Shown here one piece after another: positions 17,930-26,810 of a stretch of 57,474 bases of DNA (position 1 is the stretch's first letter; each line of letters starts with the position of its first letter). The position numbers were made by a program, and so were the translations under genes. Origin of the DNA: Chloroflexota bacterium (GTDB lineage: Bacteria; Chloroflexota; Dehalococcoidia; UBA2979); the NCBI GenBank assembly GCA_009840945.1, contig VXMU01000091.1:1-57474 (forward strand). Direction: 5' to 3'. Under the pieces are notes generated by a model. It worked only from the letters and a program-made list of their open reading frames with translations. It was not told where the DNA came from and ran no database searches.

Positions 17930-18466
17930 CTATCCCATCTGGGCGAGGGCGACACCGACCGCCGCGAGGACGAGTCCAAAGCCAGTAGCCATGATCACGC
18001 CGAGCTTGATCACCAGTCTCGACTCAAGGCCGTCGACCTTCTGATCCAGGAGATCGAGTTTGTGATCCAACTGCTTGATCTCGCCGCTCAGCCGGTGGTC
18101 GAGCTCGTGAATCGCGGTCGTTAGCTTGTGGTCGACGCGACCGATCTCGGCTGTCAGCTTGTGGTCGACCCGCTCGATCTCGCCGGCTAGTTTGTGATCG
18201 ACCCGTTCGATCTCGCCCGTGAGCTTATGGTCGAGGCGCTCGATTTCACCGGTCAGCCTGTGGTCGAGTTGCCTGATCTCGCTCGTCAGCTTGTGGTCGA
18301 GCTGGGCAACCTTCAGCTCGATTTCGGCGACCGCTCGTTCGAGGTCGAGCTTCGTCGCTACGTCGTCGGCGCGCGCCGCCATCTGCGTCGCGAGCAGGTG
18401 CGACTGCTCTTCGGTGAAGCCTGCAGCCCGCAACTCCTGCGAGATGCTGATCGGGTCTAACGCCAT
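17930..18466 (-). CDS. Hendecad coiled-coil membrane protein (DUF1640/CCDC90-like)
   Basis: A 178-residue protein from ATG 18466. The N-terminal part (ELRAAGFTEEQSHLLATQMA) resembles the start of DUF1640-type coiled-coil proteins. Residues 56-143 are eight consecutive 11-residue repeats of the form [LV]DHKLTGEIER. A transmembrane helix follows at about 154-176. The hendecad spacing predicts a right-handed or nearly straight coiled-coil stalk. Membrane-tethered function unknown. Confidence 0.8.
   Translation of the reverse strand: MALDPISISQELRAAGFTEEQSHLLATQMAARADDVATKLDLERAVAEIELKVAQLDHKLTSEIRQLDHRLTGEIERLDHKLTGEIERVDHKLAGEIERVDHKLTAEIGRVDHKLTTAIHELDHRLSGEIKQLDHKLDLLDQKVDGLESRLVIKLGVIMATGFGLVLAAVGVALAQMG
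18038..18301 (-). repeat. Eight tandem 33-bp repeats inside the coiled-coil gene
   Basis: The stretch encodes eight 11-residue units, each beginning with Leu or Val followed by Asp-His-Lys/Arg-Leu. At DNA level the recurring core is a 'gcttgtggtcgac'-like segment every 33 bases. The units diverge enough to exclude a very recent expansion, but the array could change length by recombination. Confidence 0.8.
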
Positions 18467-18544
18467 CGCCACGAGTAAACCTCGCCGCCTTCCCGTGGGA
18501 GCGGGTGCGGCGAGCACGATAGCACACTCAGGCTATCACGTTAC

Positions 18545-19897
18545 TTATGACCCCATACGGTAGTCGGGCACGCGCAGCTCGTAGACCGTCGCGACCTGGA
18601 GGTCACCGAGCCGCGAGGCGATGCGCGGCTCCAGCTTCGTGAGTTCGAGGTCGCTCGTCACCACCGTGGGCCGGCGGCCGAGGTGGCGGTAGTTGAGCAG
18701 CTGGTACAGCTTCTCCTGCGCCCACCCGCTCGACTGGTGCGCGCCGAGGTCGTCGAGGATGAGCAGGTCCACGTCGCGGAGCCGTCGGAACAACGTGTCG
18801 AATCGCTCGCCCGAGTCCGGGTCGAACGTCGCCCGTAGCTCGTCGAGCAGGTCGGGCACGGTAGCGAAGGCGACGCGGTCGCCGGCCCCGACGCGGTGCG
18901 ACGCGACGGCAGCCGCGAGGTGCGTCTTGCCGGTCCCGTTCGCGCCGAGGAGCACCAGCCATCCCTCGGGCTCGTCCGCCCACTTGCGGGCGAGCCGGAA
19001 CGCGGACTCGAGGTTGCGCCGGTCCTCGCCGCGCAGCCCGTGGCCCGCCGGGCGGAAGGTCTCGAACGTGAACGCGTCGAGGCGCTCCTGCGTCATCCCC
19101 CCGACGGCGATGAACTGCTGCCTCGGAGGCTCCTCCAGCACGAACTGCTGCACGAGCGAGGGGTCGCCAAGCCGGGCGCCAAGGCGGCCCTCGATCTCCT
19201 CGGGCGACGTGACGGTCGTGAAGACCGTCGGAAGCGCGGCATGGAAGCGGTGCGAGACCACCTGCACGAACTTCTCGCGCGCCCACGCCGTCTCCGAGTA
19301 GCCGTCGAGGTCGTCGAGCACGAGCAACGGCGCGGCGCGCACCTGCTCGCTCAGCGCGTCGTAGGCGAGCTCGGCCTCGTCGTCGTAGGAGGCGCGCAGG
19401 CGGTCGAGCAGGTCGGCGACGGTGAAGAACAGCGCCGGGCTGCCGCGCTCGATGGCGCGGTTGACGATCGCTGCCGCGAGGTGGGTCTTCCCGCAACCGG
19501 GCACGCCGCCGAGCACGAGCCATCCTTCGGGGGCCTCGGCGAAGCGCCGTGCCGCCTCGACGGCCACCACGTAGCGCTCGCGGGCCCGCGCGTCGCTGGA
19601 GCGCCCGTGCGGGACCAGCGTCTCGAAGGTGAAGCGTTCGAGAGCGCCCAGGCGCGAGTAGCGGAGCAGGCGCGCGCGCCGCTCGGCGTCGTCCTCGGCG
19701 CGCGCGCAGGCGCACGGCACCGCCCGCCCGAAGTCGGGGTGGTCGATATCCGTGGTGACGCGCACGAAGCGCGCGCCGCCGCACTCGGCGCACACCGGCT
19801 CGCGCTCGGCGGCCGGCGTGCTAGCCGCGGCGGATGACGCGCTCGTACGGGCCGTGGTCGCGCGCTGCGCGTGCAGCAGCTCCCTGAGCGGACGCAT
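18545..19897 (-). CDS. DnaC/DnaI-like helicase loader with two AAA+ modules
   Basis: A 450-residue protein. An N-terminal zinc-type cluster (CAEC at 36-39, then CACA near 62) resembles DnaI. Then come two AAA+ modules: Walker A GVPGCGKTH at about 131-139 with Walker B LLVLDDLD, and Walker A GANGTGKTH at about 317-325 with Walker B LLILDDLG. Known loaders have one. Both P-loops look active. It probably loads the DnaB helicase encoded two genes upstream. The ATG at 19897 has an AGGAG, though it overlaps the preceding gene by 77 bases. Confidence 0.85.
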   Translation of the reverse strand: MRPLRELLHAQRATTARTSASSAAASTPAAEREPVCAECGGARFVRVTTDIDHPDFGRAVPCACARAEDDAERRARLLRYSRLGALERFTFETLVPHGRSSDARARERYVVAVEAARRFAEAPEGWLVLGGVPGCGKTHLAAAIVNRAIERGSPALFFTVADLLDRLRASYDDEAELAYDALSEQVRAAPLLVLDDLDGYSETAWAREKFVQVVSHRFHAALPTVFTTVTSPEEIEGRLGARLGDPSLVQQFVLEEPPRQQFIAVGGMTQERLDAFTFETFRPAGHGLRGEDRRNLESAFRLARKWADEPEGWLVLLGANGTGKTHLAAAVASHRVGAGDRVAFATVPDLLDELRATFDPDSGERFDTLFRRLRDVDLLILDDLGAHQSSGWAQEKLYQLLNYRHLGRRPTVVTSDLELTKLEPRIASRLGDLQVATVYELRVPDYRMGS

Positions 19898-20564
19898 CCC
19901 GCGTACTCCTGCTTCCTTCGTCCTTGCCCTCGCGCTCCCAGCGGCGAAGGATCGCCTCCGCGTAGGCCCACGAGCGCGCGTTGTTGCGCGCCGCCTCATG
20001 CAGCGCGTCCGTCACCCACTCCTCCGGGTAGCGCTCGCACGCCGCGGCGAGCGCCCCCGACGTCGAGGGCGTCAACAGCCCGATCTCCTGCTCGTACACC
20101 CGCGCCGGCCCAGAGGGATCGAGGGCGGCAGGCTCCGGCCGCGACGCGGCGAGGCGCGCGCCCTCCGGCAGCGTGGCCGCGCCGGACCGCACGCGGTCGA
20201 GGCTGCGCCGCCCGACCTCGTTGTTCACGAAGCACAGCGTCTCGCCCTCGTCGAGCGCGAGCGTGAGCAGGCTGCCGCGCGCCACCGCGCGCTCGATGGC
20301 TGGCGCGAGCGCGTCGTCGCCCCCGCAGGGCGCGAGCGCGCGCCGCAGCGGCGCCTCGGCCGCCAGGTCCGATGCGCGCACCGCGCGCAGCGGGCCACGC
20401 TGCCGGCCGATGGCGTACAGCGCGTAGAGCGTCACCCGCAGCTCGGCCTCGTCGTCGATCGCCGGCAGCAACTCGACGAAGAACTGCGACGGCAGCGTCG
20501 TCGCCGCGCCGCCGGCGACGAACCCCTCGAACGCCGCGCCCTCGACCGGTCGCCCCGCGCTCAC
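19821..20564 (-). CDS. DnaD-domain primosome-like protein
   Basis: A 247-residue protein reading from a GTG (20564) that overlaps the dnaB stop by four bases. The C-terminal part has the DnaD signature: YEQEIGLLTPSTSGAL, then WVTDALHEAARNN and the aromatic WAYAEAILRRWE. The N-terminal part looks like a winged-helix domain. In Bacillus, DnaD and DnaB (different protein) remodel DNA for helicase loading. Its place between the replicative helicase and the loader supports a primosome role. Confidence 0.85.
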   Translation of the reverse strand: MSAGRPVEGAAFEGFVAGGAATTLPSQFFVELLPAIDDEAELRVTLYALYAIGRQRGPLRAVRASDLAAEAPLRRALAPCGGDDALAPAIERAVARGSLLTLALDEGETLCFVNNEVGRRSLDRVRSGAATLPEGARLAASRPEPAALDPSGPARVYEQEIGLLTPSTSGALAAACERYPEEWVTDALHEAARNNARSWAYAEAILRRWEREGKDEGSRSTRDASAQGAAARAARDHGPYERVIRRG

Positions 20565-21988
20565 TCGTCGAACTCCGGCGGCGGCTCGCGCAGCACGAGG
20601 TCCTGGAACGACGCCGTGCGGTCGCGGAAGCGCACGGTCACGTTGCCGGTCGGCCCGTTGCGGTGCTTGGCGACGATCAGCTGCGCGAGGCCGGACGGGT
20701 GCTGGCCGCCCGGGTCGTCGGGGTGCTCGTCCTGCCACTCCTCGGGCGTGCGGTAGACGTCCTCGCGGTAGATGAACATCACCACGTCGGCGTCCTGCTC
20801 GATCGAGCCTGACTCGCGCAGGTCCGAGAGCATCGGGATGTGCGGCGTGCGCGCCTCGACGGCGCGCGAGAGCTGCGCGGCGGCGATCACGGGGACGTCG
20901 AGCTCGCGCGCGGTCTCCTTGAGCGCGCGCGTGATCTTGCCCAGCTCGGACGCGCGGTTCTCCCCGCCGAGCGAGGCCGAGTGCAGCAGCTGGAGGTAGT
21001 CGACGATCACGAGGTCGAGGCCGTGCTCGGCCTGCAGGCGGCGGCACTTCGCGCGGATCTCGGGCACGGTGAGCACCGCGGAGTCGTCGATGTAGACGCG
21101 GGCCTCGCCGAGCGCGCCGATGGCGTGCATGATGCTCGACTCCTCGTCCTGGTTGTGCATGCCCAGCCGCAGCCGTGTCGCGTCGACGTCCGCCTCGGCC
21201 GAGAGCAGCCGCATCGCGAGCTGGTCGGCGGACATCTCGAGCGCGAAGAAGGCGACGGTGCCGTGCTGGCCGACGGCGGCGTTGCGCGCGAAGTTGAGCA
21301 GCAGCGAGGACTTCCCGACGCCGGTGCGGGCCGCCAGGATCACGAGGTCGCCGCGCTTGAAGCCGCCCAGCAGCGCGTCCAGGTCCATGAACCCGGTCCG
21401 CACCGCGCTGACGAGCACGCCCTCGACCGCCTCGCCGGGGTCCTCAAGGAACTCGTCCAGCAGGTCACGCAGCGCGCGGAAGTCGCCGGCCGACTCGACC
21501 GAGCGGATCGCCAGCAGGAGCTGCTCGGCGTGCGCGAGCACCGCGCTGGCGTCGGGGCCGCCCTCGTAGGCGACCTGCGCGATCTGGCCGGCGGCCTGGA
21601 TCATGCGCCGGTAGAAGGAGTCGCGCGCGACGATGCGCGCGTGGGCCTCGACGCCCTCGGCGGTGAAGTGCTTGCCGGTGATCTCGAAGAGGTACGGCTC
21701 GCCCCCCGCCGCGTCTAGGCGCCCCGCCCGTTCGAGCTCGTGGGCGACGGTGGGGTGGGTGAGCGCCTCGCCGCGGTCGGCGAGGGCGACGCAGGCCTCG
21801 TAGCACCACTGGTTCTGCTCGCGGAAGAAGTCCCGGGGTTGGAGGATCGGGATGACGCGCGGGTAGGCTTCCTCGTCCAGAAGGAGGGCCGCGAGCACGG
21901 CCTCCTCGGCCGCGATGTCATGCGGCGGCAGCCCACCGGCGGTGGGTCTGGTGTCCGGCCGGAGTTGCGCCGGCCGGCTGCTGACCAT
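20561..21988 (-). CDS. dnaB: Replicative DNA helicase DnaB
   Basis: The hexameric fork helicase. The 475-residue protein has the N-terminal helical domain (PPHDIAAEEAVLAALLLDEEAY), then the RecA-like motor with Walker A AARTGVGKSSLLLN, Walker B DLVIVDYLQLL and the arginine-finger and DNA-loop segments (LSDLRESGSIEQDADVVMF). No intein. ATG start, five bases after rplI. Followed by overlapping dnaD-like and dnaC-like genes: helicase, remodeller and loader in one operon. Confidence 0.97.
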   Translation of the reverse strand: MVSSRPAQLRPDTRPTAGGLPPHDIAAEEAVLAALLLDEEAYPRVIPILQPRDFFREQNQWCYEACVALADRGEALTHPTVAHELERAGRLDAAGGEPYLFEITGKHFTAEGVEAHARIVARDSFYRRMIQAAGQIAQVAYEGGPDASAVLAHAEQLLLAIRSVESAGDFRALRDLLDEFLEDPGEAVEGVLVSAVRTGFMDLDALLGGFKRGDLVILAARTGVGKSSLLLNFARNAAVGQHGTVAFFALEMSADQLAMRLLSAEADVDATRLRLGMHNQDEESSIMHAIGALGEARVYIDDSAVLTVPEIRAKCRRLQAEHGLDLVIVDYLQLLHSASLGGENRASELGKITRALKETARELDVPVIAAAQLSRAVEARTPHIPMLSDLRESGSIEQDADVVMFIYREDVYRTPEEWQDEHPDDPGGQHPSGLAQLIVAKHRNGPTGNVTVRFRDRTASFQDLVLREPPPEFDE

Positions 21989-21993
21989 GGCAG

Positions 21994-22677
21994 CTACTGG
22001 GCCGGGACGCCCTCGGGCTCACCCGCAGGGTCGGTTGCTGCGGGATCGACTGCAGCAGCCTCTGAGCCGGAGGACTCCTCGGAGGATTCGTTACCCGGCT
22101 CCGGCGCGACCTCGGCGACTGCCGCGCCCGGGTCGTCCACCGCCTCGATGGGTTCGATGGTCGGTTCCTCGTCTTCCGCGAGCGCAAGCGCCACGAGAGC
22201 TTCGGCTGCGACATCAACGCCTTCCGGCGCCTCGACATCGACCACGACCACCTCCAGCTCGACGGTCACATTACGTGACAGCCGAATCGGAACGGTGTAG
22301 ACCCCGACCTGGCGAATCGCCTCAGGTAGCAGGATGCGACGCCTGTCCACTTCCTCGCCGAGAATCTCCCCAGCCTTCTCGGCAATGTCACCATTCGTGA
22401 CGGAACCGTACAGACGTCCCTGCTCACCGACGCGTACAGGAATCACGAGCCGTTGGCCTTCGAGCTTGCCGACAAGCTCTTGAGCCTGCTCGTCCAGGAG
22501 CCGTTGACGCTCCTCCTCCTCCTTTGCGAGCGTCTCCGCCCGCATGAGGAGGGTGGGCGTCGCCGGAGCGGCGAGGCCGCGCGGCAACAGGAAGTTCCGG
22601 GCATAGCCCGCGGCAACGGTTTTCACCTCGCCACGGGTGCCGGACCCCTCAACGGTCTCCAGGAACACGACCTTCAC
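21994..22677 (-). CDS. rplI: 50S ribosomal protein L9 with acidic C-terminal tail
   Basis: L9 projects from the L1 side of the 50S and supports reading-frame fidelity. Residues 1-150 are the normal two-domain protein (VKVVFLETVEGSGTRGEV, AGYARNFLLPRGLA). The remaining 77 or so residues are a Glu/Ala/Pro/Ser-rich acidic tail. Start GTG at 22677 after GAGAGGG. It heads an operon with dnaB, as in many bacteria. Confidence 0.95.
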   Translation of the reverse strand: MKVVFLETVEGSGTRGEVKTVAAGYARNFLLPRGLAAPATPTLLMRAETLAKEEEERQRLLDEQAQELVGKLEGQRLVIPVRVGEQGRLYGSVTNGDIAEKAGEILGEEVDRRRILLPEAIRQVGVYTVPIRLSRNVTVELEVVVVDVEAPEGVDVAAEALVALALAEDEEPTIEPIEAVDDPGAAVAEVAPEPGNESSEESSGSEAAAVDPAATDPAGEPEGVPAQ

Positions 22678-22899
22678 GCCGAAACCCTCTCGCCGTGCCG
22701 GAGCCGGGACGCCCGTGATATTGGGGGTCTCGCGGCCGAGCGGCTGTGCAGTTGTCACAAGGGCCGTACACACATCGCCAAAGGGAGCGACGAGGCTGTA
22801 GGCAAGCCTGCATGTTTGCCCACACAGGCTAGCCACGACCTTGGATCAAGCGCAATCGCCGCGCCGCGACACCTCCTCCACCACCGGCGTATCGGGTCG

Positions 22900-22938
22900 A
22901 TGGTAGAACGTGTGTACGTACACTGTCAAACGTACGTT
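22900..22938 (-). promoter_or_regulatory. Promoter with twin palindromes upstream of rplI-dnaB
   Basis: On the minus strand TTGACA (22929-22924), 18 bases, then TACCAT (22905-22900). The palindrome GTGTACGTACAC (22912-22923) fills most of the spacer and a second one, AACGTACGTT (22929-22938), overlaps the edge of the -35. They share the core ACGTAC/GTACGT and their centres are 16 bp apart. This is what an operator for a dimeric repressor looks like. Transcription would start near 22893, with about a 215-base leader before rplI, just after the end of purL. Confidence 0.65.
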
Positions 22939-22952
22939 CTGAGCGCGGACCG

Positions 22953-25166
22953 CTACCCAGCCCCCAGTGCACGCGGCAACCCACCCTCGTACGCCTCGCG
23001 CAGCGCGCCGACCGAGGCGTCGACCGGGCCCAGTCGGAGGCGATCGCCGCCGGCCGTGCCCAGCGCGACCACCTCGACGCCAGTCTCCGCAGCGAGCGCC
23101 TCGAGGGCTGCACGGGCGGCGGGGTCCCGCACGGCGACGACGAAGCGGGACTGCGCCTCGCCGAAGAGCGCGCCGTCCAGGCGATCGCCGATGTCGGCGG
23201 CGCCTGCGTCGAGGCCCGTGTCGCCGGCGAGGCAGCACTCGGCCAGCGCGACGGCCAGGCCGCCGTCGGCGAGGTCGTGCGCCGCGGTCAGCAGCCCACG
23301 CTCGTTGGCGTCGAGCACCAGGCGCTGCACGCGCGCCTCGAAGTCGAGGTCGATCGCTGGGGCGCCCGCCACGCGGCCGTGACGGCTCGCGAGGTACTCG
23401 GAGCCGGCGAGGGCGCCGGCGGGCTGCGCGAGCGGCGCGCCGAGCAGCAGCACCTCGTCGCCCACCCCGATGGCCGGGGTGAGGCGGCGCTCGACGTCGT
23501 CGAGGACGCCGAGCATCCCGACGGTCGGCGTGGGAAGCACGGCGCCCGCCGGCGTCTCGTTGTAGAGCGAGGCGTTGCCGGAGACCACGGGCGTCCCGAA
23601 CGTGCGGCAGGCGTCCGCGAGGCCGAGGATCGACTGCTCGATCTGGTAGGCGATGTACGGGCGCTCGGGGTTGCCGAAGTTGAGGCAGTCCGTAACCGCC
23701 ACCGGCGTCGCGCCGACGGCCACGACGTTGCGTGCCGCCTCGGCCACTGCGCACGCCGCGCCCGTGCGCGGCTCCAGCTCGACGAGCCGGCCGTTGCAGT
23801 CGGTCGCGACGGCGAGCGCGCGGTCCGTGCCCTTGAGCCAGATGAGCGCGGCGTCGCCGCCCGGCGGGACGACGGTGCCGGTCAGCACCTCGTGGTCGTA
23901 CTGGCGGTAGATCCAGCGCCGGCTCGCGATGTTCTGCGAGCCGAGCAGCGCGAGGAGATCGCCGGTGGGGTCCTCGCAGTCCGGGAGCGCGGCGAGGTCC
24001 TCCGCCTGCCGGGCGTCGAGGTCCGGCGGGCGCTCGGTCTCGAGCTCGTACTGCGGCGGGTCGGTGAGGACCCCGATCGGGATGCGTCCGGCGATGTTGT
24101 CGCCGTCGCGGATCGTGGCGTAGCCGTCGTCGGTGACCTCGCCGACGACGTCGGCGTGCAGCTCCCAGCGGCGGAACAGCGCCAGCACGTCGTCCAGGTG
24201 CTCCCGCTTCGGGATGACGAGCATCCGCTCCTGCGACTCCGAGAGCATCACCTCGTCCGGCGTCATGCCTGCCTCACGGCGCGGCACGCGCGAGACATCG
24301 ATGTCGATGCCCGTACCCGCTCGTGCGGCGGCCTCGACGCTGCTCGACGTCAGTCCGGCCGCGCCGAGGTCCTGCAGGCCCTCGATCCACTCGCCGTGCT
24401 GCTCGGCCAACTCCACGCAGGCCTCGAGCAGCAGCTTCTCCATGAACGGGTTGCCGACCTGCACGGCGGGGCGGCGTTCCTCGGACGCCTCGTCGAGCTC
24501 GACCGAGGCGAAGGTCGCGCCGTGGATGCCGTCGCGGCCGGTGTCCGCGCCGACGAGCACGAGCGGGTTGCCGGGACCACGCGCCGAGGCGGAGAGGAGG
24601 TGCTCGACGCGCCCGACGCCCAGGCACATCGCGTTGACGAGCGGGTTGCCGCCGTAGGCGGGGTCGAACTGCACCTCGCCGCCGACCGTGGGCACGCCGA
24701 CGCAGTTGCCGTAGCCCCCGATGCCGGCGACGACACCCGAAAACAGGTGGCGGTTGCGCGCGTCGTCGAGGGGGCCGAAGCGGAGCGAGTCGAGCAGGGC
24801 GACGGGCCGCATGCCCATTGCGAAGATGTCGCGCAGGATGCCGCCGACGCCCGTCGCGGCGCCCTCGTAGGGCTCGATCGCCGAGGGGTGGTTGTGGGAC
24901 TCCATCTTGAAGACGGCGCACCAGCCGTCACCGAGGTCGATCGCCCCGGCGTTCTCGGCCCCAGCCTCCGTCAGGACGCGCGGGCCGGTGGTGGGGAAGT
25001 GGCGGAAGAGCGGGCGGGTGTGCTTGTAGCCGCAGTGCTCCGACCACAGCGCCGCCGCCATGCCCAGCTCGAGCTCGTTCGGCTCGCGGTCGAGCATGCC
25101 GACGAGCCTCTCGTACTCGTCGCGCGAGAGTGCGATGCGTTCGAGTGTGGCGGCGTCGACGGGCAT
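22953..25166 (-). CDS. purL: Phosphoribosylformylglycinamidine synthase, PurL subunit
   Basis: ATP-dependent conversion of FGAR to FGAM in purine synthesis, small-type PurL (737 residues) that works with PurQ and PurS. SEHCGYKHTRP, FKMESHNHPSAIEPYEGAATGVGG and ALLDSLRFG mark the ATP and substrate sites. ATG start. In transcription order the operon is purQ, a DUF4389 gene, purL. No purS is found near it. Confidence 0.97.
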   Translation of the reverse strand: MPVDAATLERIALSRDEYERLVGMLDREPNELELGMAAALWSEHCGYKHTRPLFRHFPTTGPRVLTEAGAENAGAIDLGDGWCAVFKMESHNHPSAIEPYEGAATGVGGILRDIFAMGMRPVALLDSLRFGPLDDARNRHLFSGVVAGIGGYGNCVGVPTVGGEVQFDPAYGGNPLVNAMCLGVGRVEHLLSASARGPGNPLVLVGADTGRDGIHGATFASVELDEASEERRPAVQVGNPFMEKLLLEACVELAEQHGEWIEGLQDLGAAGLTSSSVEAAARAGTGIDIDVSRVPRREAGMTPDEVMLSESQERMLVIPKREHLDDVLALFRRWELHADVVGEVTDDGYATIRDGDNIAGRIPIGVLTDPPQYELETERPPDLDARQAEDLAALPDCEDPTGDLLALLGSQNIASRRWIYRQYDHEVLTGTVVPPGGDAALIWLKGTDRALAVATDCNGRLVELEPRTGAACAVAEAARNVVAVGATPVAVTDCLNFGNPERPYIAYQIEQSILGLADACRTFGTPVVSGNASLYNETPAGAVLPTPTVGMLGVLDDVERRLTPAIGVGDEVLLLGAPLAQPAGALAGSEYLASRHGRVAGAPAIDLDFEARVQRLVLDANERGLLTAAHDLADGGLAVALAECCLAGDTGLDAGAADIGDRLDGALFGEAQSRFVVAVRDPAARAALEALAAETGVEVVALGTAGGDRLRLGPVDASVGALREAYEGGLPRALGAG

Positions 25167-25251
25167 CGCCGCTAGCTTGGCGGAGTCCGGGCGGACGGGG
25201 AAGAGCCGACCCCTCCATTCCCACGCCCACTCCGACTCGCCGCCTCCGATT

Positions 25252-25362
25252 CCCTCTCCTCCCGCAGACGGGGGCGAGGGTGAAGGGGGTCTGAGGGACG
25301 CTTCAGCCGTGAGAAGCGCGCCGGACCCTCACCCCAACCCTCTCCCGCAGTGCGGGAGAGGG
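25252..25362. repeat. REP-like GC-rich inverted repeats between purL and DUF4389 gene
   Basis: Two related elements: a CCTCCCGCAGACGGGGGCGAGG block and, at 25338-25362, CCCTCTCCCGC-AGT-GCGGGAGAGGG, a perfect 11-bp stem with a 3-base loop, preceded by the run CCCTCACCCCAACC. Very similar sequence recurs at 43.7-44.0 kb, so this is a dispersed intergenic family. The stem could also act as a bidirectional terminator. Confidence 0.65.
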
Positions 25363-25402
25363 AGCCGGATCCGCCCGGCGGCGAACGGGCCTCGCCTGGG
25401 TC

Positions 25403-26056
25403 CTACTCCTCGAAGCTGAACGGCGGGTAGCGGTCGGTGGTGAGGAGCCACACGTAGGCCGCAACGCGGAGGGCCCAGCGGTTGACCCCCAACATGTAGC
25501 GGAAGATCCCGCGCGGGTAGCGGCCCGTGAACAGGATCGCGAACCAGGCCGCCACCAGCAGTACCATCGCGATGATCCCGAGGATCGTGAGCACGATGTA
25601 GTGCGGGACCGCCAGCAGCCACTTGATGAGCGGCAGCCAGCGGTTGAGGTCACGTTCGGCGTCGGGGTAGTCGAGCTCGAGCCGGACCGCCTGCTCCTCG
25701 TCGGTCGAGGGGTACTCGTCGCGCATCAACAGGAAGTACGCGGTGACGCGCGTGGAGAAGCGCGACAGCTCGAGGTTCCAGTCGAACCACCAGCGCGGGT
25801 ACTTGCGGCGGAACAGCAGCATGAGCAGCGTTGGGACGACAAGGAAGCCGCTCGTCGAGACCACAATCCACGTCGCCTCGCCGATCTGCTGTGTGTTGGG
25901 CCCGCCGCCGCCGAGCAACCCGATCACCACGAAGATCGGGATCGCGAGGATGATGCGGAACAGCGTCGTGAGGCGGTTCAGTCCCTCCTCCGGGTATTCG
26001 ATGTCGAGTCGCGCCGGGTAACTCGCCCGGGACTGGTCCATGTAGTCGGCGCTCAC
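25403..26056 (-). CDS. DUF4389 membrane protein
   Basis: A 217-residue integral membrane protein. The pattern YPxRLDIEYPE...LNRLTTLFRIILAIP near the start and its internal repeat LELDYPDAERDLNRWLPLIKWLLAVPHY, followed by FTGRYPRGIFRYMLGVNRW, mark the duplicated DUF4389 unit. About four transmembrane helices. GTG start after AGGAGG. It sits between purQ and purL although nothing suggests a purine role. Function unknown. Confidence 0.8.
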   Translation of the reverse strand: MSADYMDQSRASYPARLDIEYPEEGLNRLTTLFRIILAIPIFVVIGLLGGGGPNTQQIGEATWIVVSTSGFLVVPTLLMLLFRRKYPRWWFDWNLELSRFSTRVTAYFLLMRDEYPSTDEEQAVRLELDYPDAERDLNRWLPLIKWLLAVPHYIVLTILGIIAMVLLVAAWFAILFTGRYPRGIFRYMLGVNRWALRVAAYVWLLTTDRYPPFSFEE

Positions 26057-26102
26057 GATGCGCCTCCTTCCGGGGGGGAGGTCGGCTTCCGGGGAGGAGC
26101 CG

Positions 26103-26804
26103 TCAGGCCGCCCGGGCCGCCTCGACGCGAGCGAGGGCGGACGCCCAGATCGCGTTGCCGTCCTCGCCGCCGAGCAGCGCCGCCGAGGCGCGCTCCGGGT
26201 GCGGCATCATGCCGAGCACGTTGCGGCGCTCGTTGAGGACGCCCGCGATGTTCGCCACCGAGCCGTTCGGGTTCGCCTCGGCCGCAACGCGGCCGTCCGC
26301 GTCGCAGTAGCGGAAGGCCACGCGCTGCTCGGCCTCGAGCATCTCGAGGGTCGCGGTGTCGGCGAAGTAGTTGCCCTCGCCGTGCGAGATCGGCACCTGG
26401 AGCACCCGGCCGGGCTCGATGCCCGCGGTGAACGGCGAGCGGTGCTCGGCGGGCACGAGGTGCGTCGGCTGGCAGCGGAACTGCAGCGAGGCGTTGCGCA
26501 TCAGGATGCCGGGCAGCATGCCTGCCTCGCACAGGATCTGGAAGCCGTTGCAGATGCCGATCACGAGCCCGCCGGCGTCGGCGTGGGCGCGCACGGCCTG
26601 CATCACGGGCGAGAAGCGCGCGATCGCGCCGCAGCGCAGGTAGTCGCCGTATGAGAACCCGCCCGGCAGCACCACGAGATCCGCGTCCCCGATGTCCGTC
26701 TCGCGGTGCCAGACGCGACGCGCCGTGACGCCGAGGCGTTCGAGGGCGAACACGCAGTCGCCGTCGCTCCAGGTGCCGGGAAACACGACGATCGCCGCTT
26801 GCAT
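26103..26804 (-). CDS. purQ: Phosphoribosylformylglycinamidine synthase, PurQ subunit
   Basis: The class I glutamine amidotransferase that supplies ammonia to PurL. The nucleophile elbow is VIGICNGFQILCEAG, and the catalytic His-x-Glu appears in GMMPHPERAS. 233 residues, starting at an ATG with no recognisable Shine-Dalgarno: TATCAT lies seven bases upstream, consistent with a leaderless transcript. Confidence 0.96.
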   Translation of the reverse strand: MQAAIVVFPGTWSDGDCVFALERLGVTARRVWHRETDIGDADLVVLPGGFSYGDYLRCGAIARFSPVMQAVRAHADAGGLVIGICNGFQILCEAGMLPGILMRNASLQFRCQPTHLVPAEHRSPFTAGIEPGRVLQVPISHGEGNYFADTATLEMLEAEQRVAFRYCDADGRVAAEANPNGSVANIAGVLNERRNVLGMMPHPERASAALLGGEDGNAIWASALARVEAARAA

Positions 26805-26810
26805 ACGGCG

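Noticed and set aside
18038-18301. Phase-variable locus from tandem 33-bp repeats
   Set aside because: Repeats are in-frame and diverged; a change in number would not shift the frame, so switching is unlikely.
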